The notes under the pieces: generated by a model
What the model saw: only the letters and a program-made list of their open reading frames with translations
Databases searched by the model: none
Told to the model about the DNA's origin: nothing
Shown here: in pieces, positions 47,280 to 58,585 of the stretch
Numbering within the stretch: the stretch's first letter is position 1
Layout of the letters: each line of letters begins with the position of its first letter
Translations under genes and position numbers: made by a program
NCBI GenBank assembly: GCA_037893245.1
Contig: JBAIAA010000774.1
Location: 1 to 64,000, forward strand
Source: Crossaster papposus
Taxonomy: Eukaryota > Echinodermata > Asteroidea > Velatida > Solasteridae
Direction of reading: 5' to 3'
DNA length: 64,000 bases

Positions 47280-50200
47280 CCTTCTGTCCGGCTTCACGTG
47301 CCGACCCCTGTTACTAACTGAGGGCAGGGGTGTGTAGGCGGATCTCTGGCGCCTTAAAACCAGACTGCTCCGGGAAGGTGGGTCTCGTCAGCCATGGGAG
47401 GTTGCCTACCTAGGAGAGTGATACTCTGATTCCAAACTCGGGCAGGTGGGGCTCGTAGTCTTGGCTGACAGCCCACCAAAGTGTTGAACACGTCACTTTA
47501 GGTCTTATCACCGCATCTACGTGTTCCGGGCCAGGGGCGAACTACATTATATTTCGTAGACTTCGGCCGCTGTTGCGTCCGGACGCCGGCTGTTCAGGGT
47601 CAATCACCCGTTCAGTCTGCCAGACCCGGACTAAAATAAGTCTGGCTAGAACCCTGATTACGAAAACTACAAGAAAGAACCGTATTACTGCACCGAAGGC
47701 AGCTGGGCGGTTGTCTGTCAATGACTCCATGACGGACCAGCGGGAAACCGGAAAGTCAGCCCGGACTGTTGGTCCTGATAAGTGCCGTCTGCCTACCTTC
47801 AAACCCCTCGTTGTGTTCACATACAACGTTCGCACCCTTTTTAGACAAGGAAAATCTCATCAACTATGTACGGGTTGTAACGATGCTGGAATTGACATAG
47901 TTGGCATACAAGAGCATCGACTAATTACTTCAAACACCACTGACGAGTTATGGTCTGATGACAAGCACTGGGTACTTGTCTACAATTCAGCTTCTAATAG
48001 GAGACTGGGGGGCGTTGGTATACTTATGTCTAAACACATCTACAAATGTTTGCAGGGTGTTGAAGTCATCTCCGACAGAATTCTGACTGCTACATTCTAT
48101 GGAAACCCTCAGCTAACTATCACAACTGTATATGCCCCTACAGAGAGCTCCTCCATCACTGAAAAGGATTCATTTTAAACATCCATGACTGATCACCTAG
48201 ACCATGTCAAGAGGCACAACATCCACCTAGTCCTAGGCGATTTCAATGCTAGAGTTGGTCTAGACAGTCACTCCCACCTTCCGACAGTTGTAGGACGGCA
48301 CTGCTTTTATGAGACCACCAATGACAATGGTGAGCGTCTTATCACTATGTGTGAAGAAAACAACCTGCGCCCTGTCCAAATGAGATTCCCCCAACCTAGA
48401 TCTAGGCTCTGGACATGGGCTCATCACTCCGGCTCCCTCCATCAGCTGGATCACATCTTGATAAATAGCAAGTGGGTAAACTCTCTACATAATTGCCGTG
48501 CATACAACTCTGTGGAACTAGATTCTGACCATCGCATTGTCAGTATCACTCTAGTAACCAGTCTCAGAACCAGCAAGGGTAAGCCATCCCGACGACCCAA
48601 GTTTAACTGGAAAAGGCTTCATGATCCTACCATCAAGGAGAAGTTTCAGCTCGAGCTATCCAATAGGTTCGAAATACTTCAAAATGACACTACCTCAACG
48701 ATTACCGATCGGTATGACAACTTTGAAACCGCCGTAAAGGAAGTGGTTGAGAGGGTGGTTGGGAGATGCAGACCTTGTGGGATGCCAAGCTGGGTGTCTG
48801 AGAAGACCATGAAACTTAAAGATGAAAGGGATTATGCCAAAAAGAGGTACTTAATATCAAGATCACGCCAATCCAGGGAGAATTGGAGGAAACTAAATTC
48901 CTGTCTTAACGAATCTTACAAGAGAGATGAAATCACCGATCTCAACAAACAGATAGATAATCTTAAGGTAGCTGATGAAATAGGAGACTACTCCACTACC
49001 TGGAAAATTATCCATAATCTCTCTGGGAAAGACAAAAGGAGGAGTGTCAAAGTCAAGATGAGAGATGGATCAATCCCCGTTAGCGACTCAGAGCTGCTTT
49101 CAGAGTGGAGTAAATACTTCAGCACCTTACTCAACAATGAAAATGGTCAGTCACCTGAACTACCTCCCCCTGCTGTCAGTGACTCTCCATCTTCACTGAC
49201 TCTCCTTCACGGTATGAGACAGTCAAGGCCATTAAATCCTTAAAAACCAACAAGGCAGCGGGTCTTGACTGTGCAATAACAGCGGAAGCTCTGCAGAGTG
49301 GTGGTGATCAGATGATAGATGTCATTCATGGTTTCTGTGTTGAGGTGTATACGACCTTGTCTCCACCACATCAGTGGACTACGAATATTATCGTTCCCGT
49401 ACCCAAGAAAGGAGATCTCTCTCTCATGACAAATTACCGAGGGATCTCTCTCATGTCAATAGCTGCAAAAGTTTTCAATAAAATTTTGCTCAACAGAATC
49501 CGCCCTTTTGTTGATCCAATGCTAAGGAACAACCAAGCTGGTTTCCGTCCGGGTCGCAGTTGTACACAACAGATTCACATCCTTCGAAGGATAATGGAGG
49601 GCTTTAAAGACCACCAACTTCCTCTTACGGTATCCTTTATCGACTTCAGGAAAGCATTTGACTCCATCAACAGATCTGCCATGTTTTCTATACTACGCCA
49701 CTATGGCATTCCCGAACCAGTGGTCAGCGCCATCAAAGCCATGTATGTAAATTCTCAAAGTGGTGTTATGGTGGGCGGAAACATCTCTGAGCCTTTTCCC
49801 GTATCCACTGGAGTTTTGCAAGGGGATGTACTTGCTCCTTTCGTGTTCGTTATAGTTGTTGACTTCCTCCTAAAGGAAGCCACCACTAGCTTGGATTCTG
49901 GAGTCGTAACACACCCATGTCGTTCTAGGAGATATCCTGCAAAGTTGCTAAATGACCTTAACTTTGCAGATGATATTGCCCTTCTGGAGTCTTCCCTACC
50001 AAGGGCCCAAGCACAGTTATCCAGCACTGCTTTAGCAGCTGAAGGTGTCGGTCTCATTATCAGTGTACCCAAGACTGAGTACATCACGTCATATTGTGAG
50101 CCTTCCCCCACACTGCAAGTCCACGGCAGCCCGATCAAGCATGTGACCGATTTTAAATATCTTGGATCCATGGTGGCATCCTGTGCAACCGACCTTAAAC

Positions 50201-50728
50201 GACGCAAGGCACTGGCTTGGGCTGCCTTTTGGAGAAGCTCTTCTTTTCCAATTTCCACCAAAATGATGTTGTTCAACACAACTTGCATCACTGTTCTCCT
50301 CTATGGATGCGAGTCATGGGTCATCTCCAGGGACATGGAAAGTAAACTCAACGCTTTTGCCACCTCGTGCTACCGCATTATGCTGAGCATTAAGCGTATT
50401 GACCATGTCACAAATGCATCTATATATGCTATGACTAACACAAGCCCTCTTGTTGAGCGTGTAAGAACTCGGCAGCTCAAGTTCCTTGGGCACATTCTCC
50501 GCATGCCAGACGATGAACCTGCTAAATTATATGCCCTCTATACACCACCTTACGGGGAAAAGAGGCCAGATAGACAACGCACATCATTCCTTACATATAT
50601 TCGACGCTTGCTTGGAGATAGCGACGGCATGCTACAACCACACCAAATCACAACTATTGCCCAAGATCGCAGTAAATGGAGAAAGATTGTAGTCGCCTGC
50701 TCCGCAGCCGAAGGATGATGATGATAAA
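47280..50728 (+). mobile_element. RTE/BovB-like LINE (non-LTR retrotransposon)
   Basis: A 5' leader of about 290 bp precedes the frame. The body has endonuclease and reverse transcriptase domains. The 3' end is GGATGATGATGATAAA, a short GAT repeat tail typical of RTE-like elements. The element lies in the intron that splits the Tudor-like domain of the minus-strand gene, inserted in opposite orientation. The exact 5' boundary and target duplication were not resolved. Confidence 0.85.
47573..50718 (+). pseudogene. Endonuclease-reverse transcriptase ORF of the RTE-like LINE
   Basis: APE endonuclease: FTYNVRTL (Asn) and VGIQEHRL (Glu) upstream, LGDFNARVG at about 48230 and LDSDHRIVS at about 48525 downstream. 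Reverse transcriptase: motif A SFIDFRKAFDSINR, motif B GVLQGDVLAPF, motif C NFADDIALL (about 49960-49985). C-terminal region LLYGCESW...RQLKFLGHILRM as in BovB/RTE-type proteins. Lesions: TAA at 48176-48178 interrupts the endonuclease in frame, and a frame change near 49190-49205 separates the linker from the reverse transcriptase. First methionines in frame are near 47730. Only one ORF is present, as usual for RTE. It is inactive as it stands but has few lesions, so it is moderately young. Confidence 0.9.
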
Positions 50729-50859
50729 GCTGTCTTAATTTATGTGTGACAAATGGGATTCTAAATTATGGATTACATTTCTTACCTACGGAACCCCTAA
50801 TGGGACATATGACGAATAGTAATCACCGTGACAAAATAAATTTAGTTTTGTATTTCTTG

Positions 50860-51045
50860 CCCACGAAATCATTTCGTGCCCACGAAATGACTTATTTTGT
50901 GAGCTCGAAATCATTTCGTGCCTAAGAAATGATTTCGTGCGCTCGAAAAAAATAATTTCGTGAGCTCGAAATAATTTTGTGCGCTCGAAATACTTTATTT
51001 TTTGGGCGCTTGAAATAATTTCCTGCGCTCAAAATCATTTTGTGC
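50860..51045. repeat. Minisatellite of palindromic ~20-bp units
   Basis: About nine copies of GAAATNATTTCGTGCGCTC with variation. Within each unit GAAAT and ATTTC are complementary, so single strands could fold as a chain of small hairpins. Lies between the LINE 3' end and the Tudor-like exon. Confidence 0.75.
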
Positions 51046-51344
51046 AATTGTTAGAAATCGGTTAAGTAAATATGTTTTACAGCACGGTCTTGACGCAAGG
51101 TTAACGTGAACCCACAAATTACGAGGGCATTCCATTTGTTTTCGTCATATGTCCTTTCAGAGGCTCCGCACTTACCTTTGGTGAAAGAGATTATTACGGC
51201 AGGATACCATGATGAATCTGGAGGCCACAGTGCGATTACGTTCTCCCCTTCATGATGCTGGTGATTTGTCAAGGTTCCATCAAGACGACTACTCCGTTTC
51301 ATGTTTGTTATGGTAGTTCTGTCAGCCACACCTAGACTAGCTAG

Positions 51345-52499
51345 CTGTAACAAGACAACAATACAACAACAATATACCATTAAACTGATAATACAAGTAA
51401 ATATTAATAATTGTGGCTACTTATTTTTTTTATTATTTATACAATAACTACAATTAACTATTTCTTGTTCGCACGGTGCTCAACAACTCATGCTTGGGTT
51501 GGCAAAATAAAGCAGTTAAATTGGGTTATAACTTCTATATTATTCTGAAATTAGACATATTCACTTCCTACATCATCCTAAGACTAGAGTGAGAGAGGCC
51601 ATGACTACAAATTACATTACAACGTAAATTAGCATTGTCATATATGTCATAGAGTGAGCTACATTCATAGCGAGTAACATGCAAGCTTCCAAATACAATT
51701 GCTCTACTTACCATATATCCACGAATTTATTCCAGTTCCATGGTACACCTAGCTAGCTGCAAATGACCAAGTCTTCGCATAAACTACAATATGCCTCACT
51801 ACACTCAGGCCAAAACAATGTTATAATAGTTAAGACATGTCTAGACTAGTTTATAGTTAGAGACATGTATGTATTTACTTCGTTGTCACACGCGCCACTT
51901 ATGGAAACCAACGGAGGGCGCTATGCCATTCAGGGTAATACTGTTTGCGTTTTATTTGACGGGGTAAAAAATGTGCATACTGCCCCACGTCAGGTCTTAT
52001 GCGTGAACCGAGGACTCCTCCCAAACGCTTTGATATTTAACCAACAGTCAAAAACGGCCACGAAAGTGCCATTTTTTTCACAATATTTCATACCGAGGAC
52101 GCCCTCGGTTTGCAAGGTGTCCTCAGTATGTGAGTGTGTACTTACATAAAAGCCCTCCATTTGCGGTATTGACATGTACACTTTATTTTGTTCCTCTCGA
52201 TGATTTCCTTTGTTTGCACTAACTTTTTCGAACGGCTCTCGTTGGTTTTGTACACGAACCTCAATCGAGGACGTCCTCGATTCTAACCCTAACCCCAATT
52301 CACCTTCGTGTCGTCCACTTACACCCTAAACAAACGCGTGTATACATGAACCTTTTAGGTCGACAGAACTTTCTGAGTTTTAGTTCAGAGAGATTTTCCT
52401 CAGCCCACGAACCCCCCATCGAGAGTCTTCATAACGTAATATACGAAACGAATTGATGGACCTCCTATTATCCCTCTTTTGTTCGTGCTTTAAATGATT
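51345..52499. other. Unassigned stretch
   Basis: No recognised gene. A palindromic CGAGGACG(C/T)CCTCG word occurs twice (about 52092 and 52264). AACCCTAACCCC at 52284 is too short to be telomeric. Confidence 0.4.
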
Positions 52500-52625
52500 C
52501 GGAAGGCCCTAGGTTTTTCTTATGAATCGGAATCAAGGACCTTTTCGAAATAGGGTACCCTATAGCCCTCTAATGTTATACGTCCCCTATTTCAATCAAA
52601 AACGAACTAACGCATAACTACACAC
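52500..52625 (-). repeat. Copy of the Harbinger-MITE interior
   Basis: Read on the minus strand, TTTTTGATTGAAATAGGGGA and the following 80 bp match 2305-2420 of the element at 1701-3168, at lower identity. A remnant of a related element; its ends were not found. Confidence 0.55.
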
Positions 52626-53039
52626 CCCATATTGCAAAAACGTTTCCCGCCGTGTAAACGGGGTTTTCCCCTCGCACATGTAGCGCCCTGTTGCCAGGGA
52701 TTTCCCTACCACTCCATAGCGGCTCAGACTCGCCACTATAAAGTACCTTGTCTTGCCGCCTTCATAGTAAAGTTAGAGCTCAGTCTAAGCCTAGTCCACC
52801 AATTGACATTCCAGCTGACCAGATCGATTGAAAGTACAAAAATCTTGGGTTATAGAGAGAATAGATCAAATTCAGAGGGCGCGCCCCTCTGCAACGGCAC
52901 TGCGCCATCGCGCGCATGTTACATTCTGAGCGCTTTCTATCGACAGTTTACATGTATACATTATATTCTTTGCACTCGTGGGTTCCTGATGTACAGTGCT
53001 TTTATGATCAACACTTGACCTTAAACCTTTAATAAAAAA

Positions 53040-56000
53040 AAATGAACTACTTCGTTCACACTGGCGTACCCCCATTATTTATGTAAATGTTTATCACCGG
53101 TAACCTTCGTTTACAATTTGTTTGGCTAAAACCAACTCATTTTAGTACTTTACAAAATTTAGTTGATAAAAGTGTTATGCCGCAATATAATCCTTTTATT
53201 AAGATAATTGGAAAATCCATTTCCGGTTTTGGACCCAAACATACCGTGGTGGCAACTTTTGTAAAGGTATAACTCACGCTACATTTTGCCTAGCAAAGGT
53301 TCAACAGCCAGAAAATAGGTAATCGAAATAACTATTTGTTATAGAAGATGAATAGTTTTCCCGAAGACCTCCTTTTAGCAAAAACATCTGTATGCGGGGC
53401 CTGCATTTGTTTTCTCCAAGCATTACAAAACTATTGTCCATAGGCGCAGAACGTACTCAAACGAATGATCTAAAATCCTTTTCGATTGTGACGCTCAGTT
53501 GTCAATTGCTGCGATGCTGGCGTTTATTAGACAGCATAAATTGTATACATATAGTCATACTCTTCCAAGGATTTTACCACAATGTGATATAAATCGCCAG
53601 ACCCCGAAAATTGGCTTGTCTGACATGCACATACAATTTGTGAATAGCAAATCGTTCCCACAACATAGGTTCACCCGCCGGGCTACACCCCCATAGATTT
53701 CGCGGATACTTGGTTAATCATTTGGCAGATCAGACGTTATCCCAGCCGAGCATAACTTTCACAGGCATCACTTTCACATATTTATTTGTGAACCAAGCGT
53801 TACATTCCTTATTATAATTTTACCTCAGCCCCGCGCTACATCTGACTTATAAGTCCCTTAAAAGCTGCTGGGGTTCCAAATATTCTCCCAAACTATAGCC
53901 CTATTTTTAAGCTTTCCAATGATACATAATTATATGGGATTTGTACACTGTAAATGATATTTGTATATACAAACTAGCAACATGTACAAAATCTTTAAAG
54001 GGTTAAGGCATTTGCCAACTATAGGCCTTTCCCAGACACCGTTTTCTAGGTAATATTTGCAAACCTCGAGGCCCGACCCCGCCAAGAAACTATGCTTGAG
54101 CCTGACCTGTACCTTCTGTTGCTCATTGTTACACTCTGCCAAGACTATAGTCATCTAGAGCAACCAAATCCTGCAAGTGGAACCACAACTGAAAATAAAT
54201 TGATATAATCTTCTTAGGCCTATACAGTTGCGTTTACTGTACATTTTCCCATCGTATACATGTACACCCCCACGAAAACACCACCCTTGCGTCCAATCCC
54301 CGACCAACATCCACCTCTTGGCCAAACCCACCGCACAGACCACCGTCCAAAATGTTCCAAATACACTTTCCCATACCAATCAAGGTCTGATCGCCTGGGC
54401 TGTGCCAAACATAAAACAATTTCAGGGGCTAACTATAGATGCTCCTTTTTAGGCCTATATTCACTCTGAAGCCAGGGCAAAGCTTGACCCCTCTATTGCT
54501 CCAAGGACCTCCTCCATCTTGTTAGTGCCTCTGATGATGAAGCTTCTGCTTCACTATGACCCCTGCCACACCATAGCCGTCACATGTCCTGTGCATATGG
54601 GATTAAATCAACAGGAAACGTGAGATACTTCAACGGTGCTGCGTCCGTCAAATCACAAAGAGGTAGATCCATCTATGTAACCTTGTCAACCCTACCCCTT
54701 GCTACCAGCACGTGCAGTTACACGTATGTTTATGGCGTATTGCCATTGCAGTCACCAGTGATAATATTTTAACTCAGAAAAGGTATGACATGTCCTTTTA
54801 TAGGACTACAAGTTTCTCTCTGAGATAAACAACTCGATCTAAATTTAGACAAGGTCTGGAAAACAACCACACATCTGGTAGTCACTTGGCTATACCTACG
54901 GACTCACTTGCCGCATCTGATATGAAACATCCCCTAGTGCCCATGGTGATTCACTAACCTAATTGCATAAGCTGGCGCTACAGTGGTCTAAGAGCTTTAA
55001 CATTTCTTTGATATAGGCCTTTCCACAGCTATTCTCCAAAAATCTACCTAAAAGTTTACCAAATTAATTATTTCGATCAGCCCGATTGGGGATTAAGTTT
55101 TCTTTTTGTTTATGCACAATTGTCACGAAGATGAACGTAAATCATATTTTGTAAAGAACAAATTAATAATTGTGAAACAAAGGATAACAACCATTTGACA
55201 CTATACTCATAACCCGGAAGGGTTTACTGAGACTGCTGGCTTTAACTGCCATAGGCCTTACTTCCTTAAATCTCAGATTTTTCAGGAACGCCGAACATGC
55301 GTAGCCTAGCCGTACCATACTTTGCATTTTGAAAGCCACCTTATATCCTCTTCGTTTTAGACCATCTTTACATTAGGCATATTATTAGGTACTCTGATAA
55401 CTGGACCGGTATTTTGCATTACTAATGAGTGCTACTATATGAACCATGATAAAACCCGGTCCGATACAGGCCTACTGATAATAAATAAATAAATTATCCA
55501 TATCCACATATATTTTTGACAATACCCACGCCTTCATGAAAATCCCGCAGGAATGCGATGCCATCTTCTACTAGCAGTTAAATTTCGCGCCGTGCATGCT
55601 TGAGCGCGTGCTATTATCCAAAGCACAATAGCTTTGTACAATAGCTTTGTACAATACAAAGACTGCGTACCCTACTTAATGTGCCACGCCCGTCGCGCTG
55701 ATGACCCTGTCATTGCATCAACGCACGTACACGCATAGAGGAATTCCTACATAACATGGTATGTGAAAACACACAAAATGGTATTAAAAGAACGAATTTC
55801 GAACTTGCTAAAATTATTATTACGACACTTTCGCAGCCTAATAACCATTAGCAAATTTCACATTGACAAAATGACATGGCTGCCCTATAAAATTGTACCT
55901 CCTTACCAGTGCCACATTGGACCACCGGCAAGAATTTAGATATCTCCTACCTCGTTTCCTAAAACGAACACCAATCCAGGCTCTATAGTACCTCCATCGG

Positions 56001-56237
56001 AATCGCAAACCTGGCCCAATTTCCAACCATTAGAATCGAGCTCTTCCCTTCCGGCACCCGTTATGGCAATCCAACTTAATAATTGGCTGGTCAACCAGCC
56101 GGGTATGGGTGGGCACGGATAGGAACATACGTGGATACCCGAAAAAACAGCGCAAGCAATATACGTCATGCTCGTAGTGCAAAGATTTACCAAGTGAATG
56201 TGGATCCTCCGCCCGCAACGTCGCCGCGATGCAAATA
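53040..56237 (-). repeat. Inverted-repeat block A', right copy
   Basis: Diverged inverted copy of 9239-12718. Its outer edge GCGATGCAAATA (56226-56237) mirrors TAATTGCATCGC at 9239-9250. No gene recognised inside. See the left copy for anchors. Confidence 0.8.
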
Positions 56238-56239
56238 GT

Positions 56240-57456
56240 GGTAAGATGAACTAGGTACCAATATCTGACTATGGGAGTGTGTAGGGGTCACCTGAAATGA
56301 GAGTCTGCCGGGCACCACCAGCTGCATGTACCACCGGGGGACCCCCCAAAAGGGTAACAAAATGGGTACTAAATTGTCGAGCGAGGTACCACTAAGAAAA
56401 TGATGCCAAATGAACACGTTGAGTTCATAGAGTACAAAATGGGTTACGACAGACGAAAAGACCGCTGCACTACACGTACCAGACTCCCAAAACATGGACC
56501 CTCTAGGTCATTTTCTGTGGCTATTTTTAGAAAAAAAAAGGGCAAAAAGTGAAAACCGCTATATATTCACGCAACAATGAACACCAATTGTTTTTTTTAG
56601 TCCCTAACGGTTAGTTGAATCTAGGAAAATGTCCACAATGTTTTCAAATGATAATTAATATTGTTTTTATGTTTGATGTATATAATATCACTTTAAAATT
56701 AACAAGCCACGCCCCTTTTAGGGGTTTTCCTGATTCTAAGTAGTACGCATGTTTGGGTGCAAACCAGTTTGAACTTGCAAACATTTGACATCATTTTAAC
56801 GATAATGTAGTTGTGGGCGTCGTTTTTAAATTAACAAACCACGCCTCTTTTGGTACATTTCCCTGATTCTAAGCAGTATACGCATTTTCAGCGATTATTG
56901 TTGTATGTGTTTTTCAATTGCAATTGCAATTTTTTTCGAACTCCAGAAAGGTGTTTTTTGTACACCGCGCGCTCACGTCGAGATTCACGACAGTTTACGA
57001 TAAACCTTCTTTATTTAGGTAGGCCTATTCATAAATACCTGGGACAGTTTAGGCATTCCTATTAGTCGAGTTCCCGTCACGTGGCCGGTATTAAACGGAC
57101 GATAAAGACATGGCTGGAAGTGTTTAAAACCAGCTGGCAACAAAATTCCGTCCCCGGGGCTCACTTTATTTCCAACCCTGAACCGTACCTCGTCTCCAAT
57201 AGTAAGAGCGGGTAGTGTTGGGCGCGTACAGTTCGACACCTTGGGAACGAGGTTGCCAATGGCAGTAACAGTCTGGTTCATAGTAAATACGCTTTATTGC
57301 ACGTATTGTGTAGAGCGACAGAGGCGGAAACATGTCATTTGACACAGACAGAATGGCAAAACACCGAAATTTACTTGCGACAAATTTCCGTGATTTTCGG
57401 GGTTTTTTTAACTGAATTTTACAAAAAAGTATTTATGAATGTGTGTTCCGTCTGTA
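56240..57456. other. Unassigned stretch with a 130-bp partial duplication
   Basis: 56696-56760 and 56826-56890 are diverged tandem copies sharing AACAAGCCACGCC and CCTGATTCTAAG. A minus-strand frame at 57015-57281 (88 codons, ATG) has no recognised domain. Nothing else seen. Confidence 0.4.
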
Positions 57457-58494
57457 TTAATCACTCTGTTTAATACCGCTTGGAGTCTGGGTGCTGATAA
57501 TTACCCTCGCCTTCGGCTGGGGTAATTATCAGCATCCAGACTCCAAGCGGTATTAAACAGAGTGATTAAAACCTCTCGAACACACATTTATTCCCTTAGT
57601 AATAAATACCTAGGAGAGTTGATGGCTTCTGATTGGTCGAGACTCGATCACGTGGAGTGTATCAGGTAGTAATATCATGGGCTTTCAAGAAGAAGCGAAT
57701 AAATGTTCCCTGAACCAGCATTGATCAAGCATCATGTAAGCCAATGATTGGCCGAATGCAACAGTTCTACGGTAACTTGTAACAAGGACGCGTCAAATCT
57801 TGATACTGCGCGCTATCCGCGTAGAACGTTTGTATCTATACGCGCGGCATTTTTCAAAATGCGCGTGTCGTCTGTTAACGCTAGCGCGTTGCTATGTACG
57901 GTGGGCATCAGTGGTCAGCTAGTCTGGTCTCAAAGTATGGGTTATAATAACAACACATATTGAAGAGACAGGGTACCATGCATAAGCTAAAACATGGCCC
58001 CTAAACATGAACACAAAACAGTGGAAATATCGCCGAAGACAAGTTACGAAATTTGAAGCATTTTCACAATTGTTCTCGTTAAAAAGGTATTTATTAAAGG
58101 TAATAACAGTGCGAGGACCCGGTTATTACTGGGTGATAATGACTGAGTTGGGATATGACCGCTGGTAATGGATCGAACCGAAGGCATAGCAACGCGCTAG
58201 CGTTAACAGACGACACGCGCATTTTGAAAAATGCCGCGCGTATATATACAAACGTTCTACGCGTACATTTATAGCGCGCAGTATCTGTTGCATTTGGCCA
58301 ATCATTGGCTTACATGACGCTTGATTAATGCAGGTTCAGGGAACATTTATTCTCTTCCTTTCGAAAGTTGGGTTATTAATTAGATAATAAATCAGTGCGG
58401 GAACCCGGTTATTACTAAGGGAATAAATGTGTGTTCGAAAGGTTTTAATCACTCTGTTTAATACCGCTTGGAGTCTGGGTGCTGATAATTACCC
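57457..58494. repeat. Nested palindrome at the left side of the Polinton
   Basis: 57457-57505 and 57521-57569 form a 49-bp hairpin with one mismatch and a 15-bp loop. The same 49-bp word returns at 58445-58494. In addition 57521-57896 and 58185-58494 are inverted copies of each other (376 and 310 bp; the left arm has an extra segment at about 57600-57670) around a spacer of about 290 bp. The palindrome abuts the TATA box of the WW-PC4 gene. It may be the terminal region of the Polinton or a fold-back element inserted at it. Confidence 0.8.
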
Positions 58495-58500
58495 GGCGCG

Positions 58501-58508
58501 TATATAAG
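58501..58508 (+). promoter_or_regulatory. TATA box of the WW-PC4 gene
   Basis: TATATAAG directly after the palindrome end GCGCG, 78 bp before the ATG at 58586. Spacing is suitable for a short leader. Confidence 0.6.
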
Positions 58509-58585
58509 TTGGATTTCTGAAGGTGGAATTCACCGACAACCAAGATATTGAAGCAAGAGCTAATTATCCCGTATACATCCATACA

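Larger units (their letters stand above)
44936..51344 (-). pseudogene. Tudor-like / zinc-finger / tyrosine-recombinase-like gene, internal deletion
   Basis: Exons: 51344-51176, 46981-46926, and 46251 to about 45103. Splice phases match. The first two exons jointly encode a Tudor-like strand set, ENVIALWPPDSSWYPAVII then CVRYTDGVTRCLFEHQ. Exon 3 encodes zinc-binding motifs FCFYCEVPQSKLPRHLQSCH and CIYCYGYYVRSDLWRHQC, then a helical region GYIRNKIRELGRLV. The frame then changes near 45170, and GKMGRTVPVLLSNEVV follows (45165-44936). In related fish and invertebrate proteins (from memory) such a zinc-finger half precedes a tyrosine-recombinase-like core in which a G+RGRxVPVLL strand follows the catalytic Arg region. 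About 100 residues seem deleted at the join, and the part bearing the HxxR and Tyr motifs is absent. The assignment as a recombinase is inference; the zinc fingers and Tudor-like pattern are direct. Confidence 0.55.
9239..56237. mobile_element. Candidate giant DNA element bounded by long degenerate inverted repeats
   Basis: Three inverted-repeat pairs are nested about one centre near 32 kb: A (9239-12718 with 53040-56237), B (18481-18567 with 44447-44530) and C (20717-21803, interrupted, with 42620-43105). Both outer edges end in the same word, TA(A/T)TTGCATCGC. The genes between the C copies are DUF6589-like (+), Myb/SANT-like (+), Harbinger transposase (-) and RecQ-like helicase (-); a Tudor/tyrosine-recombinase-like gene (-) lies in the right arm. 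The two genes next to the C copies point inward and share upstream sequence. I infer one decayed mobile element later invaded by an LTR element, a LINE, a SINE and MITEs. No clear target-site duplication was found, and the arms are collinear only in blocks, so an ancient inverted segmental duplication remains possible. Confidence 0.45.

Noticed and set aside
52278-52300. CTAACCCTAACCCC as telomeric sequence (also GGGTTAGGGTTA near 2160)
   Set aside because: Fewer than three units, and both occurrences fall in or near copies of one dispersed element.
57015-57281. 88-codon minus-strand frame with ATG
   Set aside because: Plausible composition but no family recognised and no supporting promoter or exon structure.
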